DNA from: Favolaschia claudopus
Lineage: Eukaryota > Basidiomycota > Agaricomycetes > Agaricales > Mycenaceae
DNA length: 64,000 nucleotides
Direction: 5' to 3'
Assembly: GCA_037176885.1 (NCBI GenBank)
Contig: JAWWNJ010000137.1
Coordinates: 186,001 to 250,000 of the forward strand
Shown here: positions 33,958-45,302 of the stretch, in pieces
Layout: each line of letters opens with the position of its first letter
Position numbering within the stretch: position 1 is the stretch's first letter
Notes under the pieces: generated by a model
What the model saw: only the letters and a program-made list of their open reading frames with translations
Told to the model about the DNA's origin: nothing
The model's database searches: none
Program-made: the position numbers and the translations under genes

Positions 33958-34767
33958 GTGGAAAGCAGCAAATGGGAAAGAAAATGTGCGCTATCTCCCA
34001 CCTTTTTTCCCAGTAGTTTGACTCGTCGGACGCGTTCAGGTCGATGTAGAGAGTATCGGGCGCCCAAGAAGACTCAAAAAACGCGTCGCGTCGCGAAAAA
34101 CGCGTCTACCTCGGATGTCAGCTCCCACAGTGCAGCTTCTCGGCAGTCCCTCCCACGACGCGTTCTATCAACTGTAATCAGTGCCGTATCACCATGTCGT
34201 CTCTCTCGGGCAACTTCTCGTGTCTCTGACATCTCCACGGAACCCCCCTTGCCTTCTCCTCCATCTGAGCCGGCCAACAATGCCCCCGACACCCATCTCG
34301 ATTCCATGTCAGACACACCCAGTGCCGAAAATCTGGAAGGACTTATCACTGATCCCCGCGAAGTCGACGTCCCGGAGGGTGAAGCGGAGGCATATAGCGA
34401 GCCACCCGCACCGTCCGATGATGAAGGGGAGCCCGAAACAAATGTGCAGGGCACACCCTGGGATGACCGAAAACCACCCACTCAGGTGATGGCTCTTGAG
34501 GCTTACGAGGATATTCAACTTCTTCTCTTCATCCCCTCGGTGCCTGGTAAACGAAAACGAACCGTTCCAAAGAAGATAAACGGCTGGGAGCGCCGACATC
34601 TTGAGCAGATCTCTTCTCATCTCAGCCTTTACACCGACAAAAATTCAAAAACCCGCGGACAGTGGACTGAGTCCTCTGTTCAGGCTGCTGTAAGTCACGG
34701 CGCGGGTAAAGGTGGTCGTCATGGCCGTGCTCGTGGTATTCGCGAGCGCGCACGGAAATATATATAA
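33958..34767 (+). other. Unrecognised ORF inside element A
   Basis: The open frame has a basic N-terminal part (APKKTQKTRRVAKNAS), a Ser/Pro/acidic middle and a more folded end (KINGWERRHLEQISSHLSLY then GIRERARKYI). No ATG begins it; the first in-frame ATG is deep inside, so the start is missing or in an unseen exon. About 60 bp after the stop, a second open piece (YHRGLDGKWAAWAGKKYHGH) runs to about 34960, possibly a further exon, but no clean GT-AG junction could be drawn. It may be the remnant of the element's own protein. Confidence 0.4.
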
Positions 34768-35009
34768 GTTCGTCGTTTTTGTCTCTTCACGAGCTGGTTT
34801 CTGATTTGCTCGCCGGGCAAGGCGGTTCATGGATGCATATCATCGTGGACTTGATGGGAAATGGGCGGCATGGGCTGGAAAGAAATACCACGGACATCGT
34901 GTCCTTCCTGAGTCGTTGATGATTGAGCTGGAGGCTGCGATGGATGTTGAAACCCCGTGATTTTCTGTCAAAAGTCACGCGACTGATGGCCTGGCCCTCT
35001 TTTCAAGTA

Positions 35010-36027
35010 CTGTAGCACTTTGTATGGGTGAAACAGACCCTCGAGCGTGACTGGAAACGCTACGCATGAAAACCAGAAACGGCCTCAGCGTTATGCGTGA
35101 CATCATAGAATTTTGGAAACGGGCGGGCAAACACCGATAAAATCTATTTCCAAACGTTGAACGGATTCTGGGCAATTTTTAGCTCTCGTTTATGCTTTCT
35201 TTGTATCCATAGCCCTTTGTGATTGCATTTCTCCTGTTACGGGCTCCGTAATACACCTATTTTCTTTTTTTTTCATGAACACTGCGCCGTGGCGCACGCT
35301 CAGACACCTACAGTGGCGGCAAAATCTGATGTCACCCCCAAAAAAGGAAATTCTCATCAATTCGACTCGTTTTCTTTTCTGTGCCCTGTTTTCTGTGGTC
35401 GGACCTTTCACAGTGCATTTAAAACATAGATTCAAAACCCATGCACCCTTTTCCATCTTAGGATACCTCGAAAATTGACACTTTTTGGGCAAGACTTTCC
35501 AACCATCGTTGGCCCAGTCCTCCTCAATGAATGTACCTATCTTTCTCAATCTTCCTTCCACAGGCAGTGTATTTGCCGTGCCAATGGATCTGTGCCCTTG
35601 TCGCCCCCAGACGGCGATGGCAAGGGCAGATTAGAGGCGGTTTGATGAAAATTTCCTTTTTTGGGGGTGACATCAGATTTTGCCGCCACTGTAAACCAGC
35701 GACGGGTCCACCACAAGCCCTCTTCGAGCGACTAGTTAAACTACCTCGGCCAGCTTCTGGTACACCTTCCCAGCACCTTGCCCGTGGTCTCCGATGCACC
35801 GTAACGGTTCTATCTTGACGAAGATTGTAGAGAGTGATTGAGTGCAGTGAGGAGGAGGAGGGTTATAGCAGTAGATTCAGCTAGATTTTACAGCCACAAA
35901 CATGATAATTCGACATCTTTGTATGTCACGCAGTCCTCAGGGAAACCACCCGACCGTTATGCGTTACCGTTGAAACGAAACAGGGCGGGCGTTACGCGTT
36001 ACGTTTCACCCATACAAAGTGCTACAG
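35010..36027. mobile_element. TA-flanked element of family Y carrying a nested MITE
   Basis: The 25-bp inverted ends start CTGTAGCACTTTGTATGGGT, with TA at 35008-35009 and 36028-36029. Without the nested 381-bp MITE and its duplicated TA the element is 635 bp. The right subterminal GTAACGCGTAACG (reversed) is shared with the 170-bp MITE at 16835-17004. No transposase. Confidence 0.85.
35311..35691. mobile_element. 381-bp TA-flanked MITE (family Z), copy 2
   Basis: Inverted and nearly identical to 33291-33671, with TA flanks at 35309-35310 and 35692-35693. It is inserted inside the family Y element 35010-36027, so it is younger than that element. Confidence 0.88.
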
Positions 36028-39000
36028 TAGTACTGCAACTGTATTGTCCAGTACTTGAAATATATCCTGTTTTATACCTCTTCCACGGAGTTTCATAAGG
36101 AGTAAGGCGTCGGGATAGCTGGCGAGCTTGGTGGCACAGTGCCGGACACGCAAAGTCGACAATGTTGATTGCCGGCGAACGGGAATTTTGGGGATAAATC
36201 TGACTTCAGATTCGGATTCGCCGACCCCTGAAAAGCTCAAAAAACCACCTCCGAAGTTTTTCCCACGACATTTTGGCTGTGGCCAGATTTTTGAGGTCAA
36301 AGATCGAAACTGTGTGTACCCCGTTTGAGCTCCGAGCGCAAAATATGACCTCATTTTTCATTAAATATTCGAGCTTTGATCTGTAGTTTCCAACCGGAAG
36401 TTGAGCGGGACGAGGAATATGAAGACATTAACTCTTACTTGAAACTCAAATTTCAGCAACGGTCGAAGTTCATGGAGTGCGAACTTCAAGTTCAAGCTCG
36501 TTTGCATGATTTGATGGGCCCGGGCCGAGCCTATCCATCAGGGATCATCAGCCGATGTGATAGCGGATCACATGCACTTCGAATCTCTTTATATATCCCT
36601 CTGCGCAGAACAGCAACAGAAGAGACCCTGATAGGCTTATGTGAACATGGAGTGCCAAGGCACTCCCTAGCCTCTGTTGTATTACTCAATTCTGCAACTT
36701 TTTGTTCATTGCACAGCGAAGTTCATTCTGTCGTCTTGACTCTTCCCTAAAGGCTGAGTTCCCTTGAGACCCTTGAAATAGGTAATCTCGCAACCTGGTT
36801 TCCGATCCGGTGAGCCATGCATGTCCCGGGATTGCATGCTATGTCTTTTCACCACTGCGGTCTGCGGCGTAGTGTCCCTGCCCATCGTGAACTCGACAAA
36901 TCGAGAAATTAATTTGTTTGTGGAGTTTCTCTTTTGTCTCACTGCGAATTCGGTTGGTTGTGGTGTCTTCTTTAAATTCTTTTCATTCTCGCGCCTCCTT
37001 CGTCTGGTTCCTATTTTAAACCTATATGTTGTCCAACCGCCGCTTCTCGGGGGATTCGAATGTGCTTTCGAATTTTTTTATTCGCGCTCAACTTTCGGAT
37101 TTGATTCTTGCCTTCAAATCATCGGCTTCGCCGGCTAAGGGCTTTCTAGCTCGAACCACGTACCGGAGCGAAGCAGAGACGCATCTTGTATCTTTCTGTC
37201 TCACAGTTCAAGTCAAGTTCAAGTCCCCGGCCGCGTGTTCAAACTTCAATGGCACCTCGACCTTCCTTGACTCTGATGATTGGCACCTACGCTCCTGAAA
37301 CTGTATGGATTTTTCTTCTTCGTCAACTCCGACAGTCCGACTCCGAGTCACCGAGTCTTGCAAGTCCTCGATGAAGGCTTAGATTGTTTGATCAAACATT
37401 TTTGCCTGACTCGGAGGCATCTCATGACACTGAGCTGACTCCGGCAGTTCGACGCACTAGCAATCCGAGCAATCCCCCCTGTGAATCAGTTTGATCTGGC
37501 CATATTATTGATTTTTGTTGTCTGCTCTGAATTACCAACTGACTCTAGGCAAGTATGACACAATGTCCGTTGGTCATTTGCGTTTCGCGTACTCATGAAA
37601 CAAGTTTTAATTCACTTGCAATTCCCCAGTAGCTTTGACACCCCTCCTTCCCGTGTCTCTCATGTCAGGTACGTTCATTCTACACAGATAACTGACCAAT
37701 CAACTTTCCTGTGAACCAGCCATCTAACCTCTGGCAAGCCAACTTCCTTTGCATTGCAGTTGAACGAAGTGTTTAGGATCAATTTGGCAATCTCATTGCA
37801 ATAACCTCTCGGATCCAACCAGATCCTGAGGTCAGTTGAGTTATCTTTCCACTCTGCCATATTCTTCATTGCTTTGTCAACTGTCTAATCTATTCAAGTA
37901 AAGAGCTGATTTAGTGCTTCAAAGCTGTTCATTTGACTACTAAACCGACTCTTGCGACCCAATTTTTCAATAAGAATTGCAGTATTATTTGATTTACTGT
38001 GCCTTTCCAATTTCAACCGAAGTCTCAACTCGAGTCTCGAGGCGGCTAGTCTTCGACTCTTTGCTTGGCTGGATGATCCTCAAGTCAACTGAGAGTAAAT
38101 ATTAGTTTTATTTTCTATGCTCTTTGCTAATTTACATCCCAAACTGTAGATGAAATTATCGCAGAATGTTCCATGATCATTCAAACGCTGCAGTCCCTGT
38201 ACAAAGCGTGAAGCTGACTTCCACTGGCCTAGCTGTCCAATTCCAGGTTAGGAATACATATACCCTTCTTCACGCCTCCTTTCTCCGAAGCTTGGATGAA
38301 TTTTTGTCTAAACACAGGGCGTCAAAATGCAATTCATTCTCTTTGCCCGGTGATGTTTGACACCAAGAGTTGAACGTTGAACCGAAGTCCAAGCATTCAT
38401 GATTTGTAGGAAACTGAGCATCCTGCGCACAAAATAATTCAGCAATTTAGCCTATGCTAAAGGTACAACAACCGCAGTGCTGGGATAGGTGAAACCAAGT
38501 AAGCAAGTCAACTGAAAGCCGGAGATAAGAAATCTCACAAGAAAACCGGGAGAATCGAGCGGCGAATTTGGTAAAGTAACAAATTGAATGAGACAAAGGT
38601 TTAAGGAAGGGAGAGGAGGCATCGAGAAGAAGTCAGAGCAAGTTAGAGAGCAATGCCGAGCGTGTGCCAGCGGGGCCATCAACAAGATCAGTTGCCGGTC
38701 TCGGCTGAATGATGAGTGGTTGTTTAGATCTCTCTGGATAGATCATTCATACTTCAGGTACATCGGGACTTGCAAAGATGTTGGTGAGATTCAAGTACGA
38801 CTACAAATTGTTGATGCCAAACTTCATTAAAGTTGAAGTTCAACTACAAGTTCAACTTCCGGTTCAATTGCCTTTTTTGGAAAACTTCGGGTCGGAAGTT
38901 CAACTTGGGTTGCAACTTCGGACCGAGCAGTAAACTAGCCTGTAAACTACGGCCTCACCTTCCTTTGGGGTTAAAACTAGATTATTTAATGAAAAATGAA

Positions 39001-39204
39001 TTTATAGCAAAATTACTGATCCTTGGCAGGTGTAAGTGGAAGGGTGACGGCCTGAACTACAATCACACATGGTCTGTGATAGAATTGATCAACATGATGT
39101 AAGTTGTCCAAATACGGCGATGTTTCCCAAGGAATTTGTGCCAAAACGGCTCGTGAAATTGCTTTGATGTTATCAGGGACAGGACCAGCTCGATTAACGG
39201 AGTC

Positions 39205-39617
39205 TGTGATACCTGTGGAATAGGGTATACGCTTTGGGCATGGCCAAAGGCCTAACACCCAAATCAGTAGCTTAGTCCGTAGCTTCCGTATATTACATTG
39301 CCAAACATTATGTAATACAATATACTTTTACCGCACACCTTGACAAGCCAGTTCCTACGAAGAGACCTGAAGTGTCCAGTGCGGCGACTAACCGCCCGAG
39401 CGTTGGTCGCGCTCCCCTCTCGAGGGTTACAAGAGTCCTGCCCCGGGTGACACGGCTCCTCGACTAGGATTACAAGTCCCCCCCGCGCTCAGGGATACGC
39501 AAGACGGGGCGCCAGGAATACCTCAAGACCGCAAGACGGTCTCAACTTCAAGAGGCCAGAAGCCTTCCTGAACCTTGACGTCCCCTAGCGCCCCGGATTT
39601 GGCGCTAGACCGTCACA
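39205..39617 (+). repeat. 5' LTR of the 6.5-kb element
   Basis: A 413-bp repeat starting TGTGATACCTGTGGAATAGG and ending GCGCTAGACCGTCACA. It matches the 3' LTR with one substitution seen by eye, pointing to recent insertion relative to the decay of the interior. Confidence 0.88.
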
Positions 39618-39959
39618 TTGGTGGACACACAGGGAGGCTTCATCAAAAGCCTCTCTTTCAATATTTCGCACCTCACCACCTCCTCGATGCAGTACCCCAC
39701 CGTCTGCGAGCTCCCTAGAGCTACGCTCATCTCTCGCATCCCGCTAGTGGTCAGGTGAGGCGCTACGTTCGCCTCCCGCACTTTCTTCATTCGCTCGGAA
39801 ACGACATGTCATCCATCCGTCGCCCCCTTCGTTTCTTTACCTTCTCCTTTTACCTCGGGAGCGACACCCCACGCAACGTGTTCTTAGGTGTCTTCAACAC
39901 CTCAAGATTGTGGCCTCGAAGAGCGGCTTTGAGAGCCGTTCTTCTACGCTGACGTCCTT

Positions 39960-42900
39960 GAGCTCCGCTGACGGCGTGAGCTCGGACTTCAGTGACGGAC
40001 CTTGAGCTCCACTTCGCTGTGTCGCGCTCGGTTTGATTTTCCATTCATTGTTATCCGTACTGGTGAGCTCCGAAGGCGTCGAGCTCCCATGTATGATACA
40101 TAGTGTGAATAAATCCTTTTTCCTTTCTACCACGACCCGGCCAAAGGGCGACGACGACCACGACATCACCACATACCAGTCTTGCATTACCTTGTCATCA
40201 AGCTCCGTTCTGACCCAATTCACCACCTGGCCGCTCAATTGACGAATTTCAGAAGAGCTGGTGATGTGTGCAGGAGCGGGAAATGGGGAAAATAGAATGG
40301 ACGTGAGTATGGGTTACCTTTGCTCTCCTTACGCCGCGACCACCGTATCCGCCCGCGACGAATGTCGTACGACGACCTCCGCGTTCCCCGACACCTCCGC
40401 TAGCCTCGATTCGACCGCCGCTGCCGTCGTTTCTTACGCCGTTGTCGTCAACGAGGCCATGTCTTCCCCTCTTCCCGTCCCGCTCACTCGTCCTCTCTGC
40501 GGGTCGATTGCTCGCCGCATGACGAGTCCCTCGTTTGCTTAACCTTCAGCCCCGGCGTCGTGCGGCGTCGGATCCGATGTCCCAATCGCCGCGTTGTTGC
40601 CGTCGTCTCCCACGCCGCCGCCGTCGACGTGGCAGCACCCTCTCCTCTTTCCTTCCCACCACCTTGCTTGTCCCCTGCACATTCCGGACGCCCTCCGTCT
40701 CCAAGAGACGTCGAGGCCCGGTGTTACACCGACGCACTCGAGGCTGCCTTGCAAGCGCCCACTTCGCCGCTTCCGCTTTCCGTGTCGATACCACGACGAG
40801 CCGTCGCCTTCGCCTCACCTCGCCGGCTTCCCGCTTCCGCGAAGACGCTATGTTGGATGGAAGAGGTAGAAAAGGAGACGAGGGAAGACTGGGAAGATTT
40901 TTGGGGTGGAAAGAAGTGAAGTGAGTAACACACTTCGCGACGTTTCCCATGTCTTGCTCGCCGTCTCTTCGTCACCTCCACCGCTGTTTCGGGCGCAAGC
41001 AAATACCGGACACCCTCCGTCCGTCTTGTTGCCTCACACGTCCACCCTCGCTGGATGACCTCCGTCTACGAGAGACGTTGAGGCCCAGTAGTTTGTGTTC
41101 CACGCCGCCGCGCCCTCGTCGACAACTCGCTGACCGACGATTCACGACGTTTTGCTAACAGAGTCGTACGGGATTCAAGACGACAGCCCGGTGCATGCTA
41201 ACGCCGACCCTAATCGTCCTCGACGTGTCGGCCGCCACATCTATCTCCCCTGCGCCACCACGTCCGCTTCAAGGCGGATGCCCGATGTCTGCGAGTCGGA
41301 CGCCGACGCTTCTTGATTCGCTTTCGTCTTCTCCCCCGTCTCTCGTCCTCTCATACTGCCGTTGTCGCTTTGACGGTCGCCCACTCTTCCGCGCGCCTTT
41401 CCTCCGCGGTCCGACGCACCGCTCCCGTCTTCGCAGTTCGCGCGCGACCACGCGACAGTTTCGACTTTTGCGCTCGTTTCACCGCCGCTGTCGACGCCGC
41501 ACCATGGACTTGAGTCCCAGTTTCCAGCGCCGGATTTCCTCCGTCTACCCTCCGTCTACAAGACATTGAGGGCGGCGTTCACTAGCGCTACACTCCCGGT
41601 TTCTCGACACCCGCCGCGACGTGCGGTGTTCGATTCGCCGACGCATTCTTCGCGTTGCCGCCGACCTTCTCTCACACCGTCGCTGTCGCCGTTACACCCG
41701 CCATCTCGTTCCCAACGCGCTCGCTTTCTGATGCCGATTGACGGCTCACCCGCAGTTTGGCCGCTTCAAGTGCTGTTTCTCGCCCGCTGGAAGTTTCCTC
41801 CTGCCGCCTGCTGTCTCGCACGTTCGCTCATGTTCCAACGCCCCGCTTGGGTCCTTGCGGTTCGTACGCGCCAACGTTGACGTCGGAGACGCGCATCTCA
41901 ATACCGGAGGGCCTTTGCCTACACGCAACGTCAAGGCTTGACATTGCCCCAACGCCGTGCCGTTGCCCTCACGCCCGCTGCGCACTCGCCGATCCTTCGC
42001 CTCCACACGCCAGCGCCTCGGTCCCCCTCTGAGGTCGCGCGAGACGAGTCAGACGACTGTCTCCGCCTTTGCGAGCTTGCGGCGTTCCAGTATCGTGGTG
42101 TCTTCCTGTGTAGACGTCGCTCACGATCGCTTCGCGCGCGCAAACGCGTTGCGCTTACTCGTACTCCGTTTAACGGGACGTCGAGACCTAACATTGCTCT
42201 CAACGCCCCGTGTCGCTGTTACGCCCGCCGGCTCTTCGCCTCCGCACACCCGAGCAAGCCGCGACCCACTCGTTCCCAACGCGTCACCAACGCCGGTAGC
42301 TCTCCGTCACCTCTTCCTTGCGTTGCTTGTGAACACTGCCAACGGGATTTACAGCCCCGTTGGCCGATTCTGCGTCGCTTTGGAGCATCGGGCTACTTGT
42401 GCACGATAGAGGTGGAGTCGCGGAGCGACTCCCTCTAGGCATCCCGCGAACCGCACGTACGCGCCTTGCGGTGAATCACTTTCCGTTGGTGAGGTCGAGT
42501 CGTCGCACGACTCCCTCATCCTTCAAAATGTCCAACTCGATTTGTTTGAACTTTGACGTTGTCGAGGTCGAGTCGTCTCGTACGACTCCCCCGGTCTTTA
42601 CTATCAGAAACTTCAGTATTATTACTTGGATATTTTCAACCTGACTTGGAGTACATACTTGGAGTTGGCGCGGTTTTGCAAGATTTTTTTTCTCACCTCA
42701 AGTATCGCCGACTGGGGGGCAGTGGGAATGTTATGATTATCGGGTGAATAGTCAGCAGATACTCTCGGATGCCTTCTTGATTCTGGAAAGCGCGCTCGGT
42801 TTCTCTCCTAGCACTGAGCGCTCAGCTATCATCCTAGCTTAACGAGTACGCCGGCGGCAATGCGGTCGCCGCGCCGCCTCTCACGCCGGCGTCAACGTGG

Positions 42901-43920
42901 CGCCTCTTTCGTTTTCGTCTCCCCACCGGTTCGCCAACCTCAGCAGTGGACCTTGGTATCCCAGCAACGGAGAATTGAGAAGGAGGAAGAAAAGTGAACA
43001 AGTCAGTTGCCCTCAGTTGCCGCGCTGTGAGGAGCACGCCGTAACGAACGAAATTTTGCCTCTTCCACCTTTGCAAATTTGTCTCGTCATTGAGTCGTCA
43101 ATGCAGGCCACTTGCCGCGTCACCGCTCGCCTTCGCTCTGTCGGCTACGCCGGCAACTCGATAAGCCTCTCGCTTCAAATAACTCACTTCTGCAAGTGAA
43201 GTCGAGGCTTGACTCGGTGGAGTGACTACGAATAACCACCTCCGTTCTCGCAACGAGCTAAACACCGGCTTTCGGCGCTTCTGCGGCGGGGAGACCGCTG
43301 CCACCAGGCAGCCACCTCATCCGCCGCCGTCTGGTGCGCTTTCCTCTCGACACCCTACTCGCGACGGCGCCGCTACAAGCGCCCGTTACTCGCGCGTCAT
43401 TCCTTGTTACGGCTCCTGTCGCCTATGAATGTCCTCCATCTGTGGAGGCCGACGCCGCCGAGGCTCAACACCGTGCACGCGCTCGGCGTTGCGCCATGTT
43501 TGTTAATCAATGACACTGTGGACAGAGTCCGAGTGTGAGACTCCGCCAACTCAATCGTCTTCGATCGCTTTCCCGCTAGAACCGACGATAACGGGTGTTG
43601 AGTTTGGACTCGGGCTGTCACATATCCCGCGCCCGCTGCCTAGCGCTTCGCTCAATCGCATCCATCGCCGCTACCACAATCTCGTCTTCACCGTTCTTGT
43701 CGCTTCGAGGATCTCCTGTCACTAGCCCCCTCTTTCCTCGGCTTTCCGTTTCTTATCTCGGGATCAACGACCTGCGTTCTTTCTATGTAGCACTGATATC
43801 CTTGAGCCCCGCTGGTGGCGTGAGCTCGGCTTCCGTGGTCCAAGCCGCCGCACTCGGTTTGTGATATTCATTTACGTACACAGGTGAGCTCCGAGTGCGT
43901 CGAGCTCCCATGCAATTTCA
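39960..43920 (+). repeat. Diverged internal repeat pair with GAGCTC hairpins
   Basis: The segments 39950-40092 and 43795-43910 share CTTGAGCTCCGCTGACGGCG-like and TGAGCTCCGAAGGCGTCGAG-like words in the same order. They may be the ends of an older, inner LTR-like element of about 4 kb. Between them the DNA is GC-rich with no gene. Confidence 0.4.
42412..42592 (+). other. Three hairpins with a GAGTCG/CGACTC stem
   Basis: At about 42415-42431, 42497-42513 and 42571-42589 lie GAGTCGCGGAGCGACTC, GAGTCGTCGCACGACTC and GAGTCGTCTCGTACGACTC. Each is a 7-bp stem. The innermost pair is C-G in the first and T-A in the other two, and loops differ (3, 3 and 5 nt). Each is preceded by GAGGTG or GAGGTC and followed by CCTC or CCCC. 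Confidence 0.6.
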
Positions 43921-44642
43921 ATACTGCAATGCCCTTTTGCTTGAACACAACACCGCCTCCCCGCCATTGATCGTGCTTTCCGTGGTGGCTGGTTTACGTC
44001 CAGTCATTTCATAACGTCGTCGTTCCTTGGACTTGAAGATTTGTTGACTGCGAGGAACTTTGTGGACCTCGGGACACAAACAAGGCTCACTCCAGTCTCT
44101 CGGATTCATTTCAGACGGGTTGAGTCAATTGTCCATTGACTCCCCTCTGTTTTCAAACCATATGCACTACGTGCAGCCTCATCTTCGTCCTTCGACTCTG
44201 GGGGCTCTTTGTTTGCCCAATCTCATTATACCAGAGACAATAACACTTCTGCTGTGTGACCGTGAAAGCCCTGCGCCCCTTTATCTTCCTAGCGGCAACT
44301 TACAAGAGGTTCAAATAACATTGCTCCACATCACAACAACCCTCTTCCCCTTGCATGCATCCCCATTTCTACGTTTGCCCTGTTCTGGAATTCCCATTCA
44401 TAGGATGATCTTAGCTTGATTGACATCGACTCGGATTTTGGGGTCAATTTTTTTCCCATCCCGCAAGTGGGTTCAAGGTCTTTGTTCCCGCGGGAACACG
44501 AACCTCGCCAGCTTTTCGGATGCCTTTCGCTCACGCCGCGGCCATTGTGGTGGTAATTTTTTGTCGCACATTCCGAGAGAATCATTCGTAATTCTCCGAA
44601 TGAGTCTTTCGGTAATGCACGAGCAAAAAAGTGGGGGGCAGT

Positions 44643-45180
44643 GTAGGGTATAGGTAGAGAGTTGCAGAGCAACTACTACCTCTTCAGCTACGCTGAAGCT
44701 ATACCCAAACCCACAGTGCAAGGCTACAATGTGGGCTAACCCTCCGAGAGGGATATTCCAGGAGCTGTGCCTCCTCTCCCTCCCGAGCGCACATCTCTCG
44801 GTGCAGACGAGATGATGTTGAGGCTCAGAGTGCCCATACGGGCGGCTTATATCGAAGGAGCTGCGTCTCCAGCTCTCCAGTGGTTGCTTGTCGCCGACCA
44901 GCGTGATATTTCTCTTGCCGCGTGATATGTGTAGAGAAGTTTGAGACTCCTCCTCGCTGCTTTAGCAGTGAGTTCTGCGCATCCTCTTGTGCGACTTGTC
45001 GCAGACTTATCGCTGTTGGATCTGGGATTCACAGTCGATCATCCTTGAGCCCGTGGCTCTTTATCAAGGCCAGCACGATGCTCCGGCCTCAAAATTATTG
45101 GGCCAATTTTTTTCCAGTAGCCAACGCATTCAGCTCGTTGCCTGATTAGGATTCCTGGCCTAACACCCGTTTCAGAATTT
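44643..45180 (+). repeat. LTR-like segment made of consecutive short hairpins
   Basis: It starts TGTAGGGTATAGG directly after a purine tract (GTGGGGGGCAG). About eight short stems follow one another to about 45060, for example GAGTTGC-AGA-GCAACT, CTTCAGC-TAC-GCTGAAG, CCCTC-CGA-GAGGG, GGAG-CTGTGC-CTCC, GCCC-ATAC-GGGC and GAGCC-CGT-GGCTC. A related minus-strand copy begins at about 58303 and runs to about 57880. Confidence 0.5.
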
Positions 45181-45302
45181 TGGTCGTGCATATCCTCTGG
45201 TCATGCGGGGGGCACTGTGGTATTGTTCGTATCACCTCTAGCATGATCAAAGGACTAAGCTACGTCTAATTGGTGCACGCCCTCTGGCCATGCGGGGGGC
45301 AC

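Larger units (their letters stand above)
31274..35007. mobile_element. 3.7-kb element A with perfect 56-bp inverted repeats
   Basis: The 56-bp inverted repeats start CTTGAAAAGAGGGCCAGGCC and lie at 31274-31329 and 34952-35007 without mismatch. TA flanks at 31272-31273 and 35008-35009. The interior holds a 381-bp MITE (33291-33671) and a plus-strand ORF (33958-34767); no known transposase is recognised. From 31580 to 33290 there is no gene seen. The right-hand TA is shared with the next element. Confidence 0.7.

Noticed and set aside
33257..35818. Repeated ORFs ending in ISFFGGDIRFCRHC
   Set aside because: They cross the inverted ends of the two 381-bp MITEs and exist only because the sequence is duplicated; not genes.
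40261..43864. Many Arg/Ser/Pro-rich ORFs in the GC-rich interior of the LTR element
   Set aside because: Overlapping long frames on several strands are expected in GC-rich DNA; no motif, no splice structure and no gag or pol similarity.
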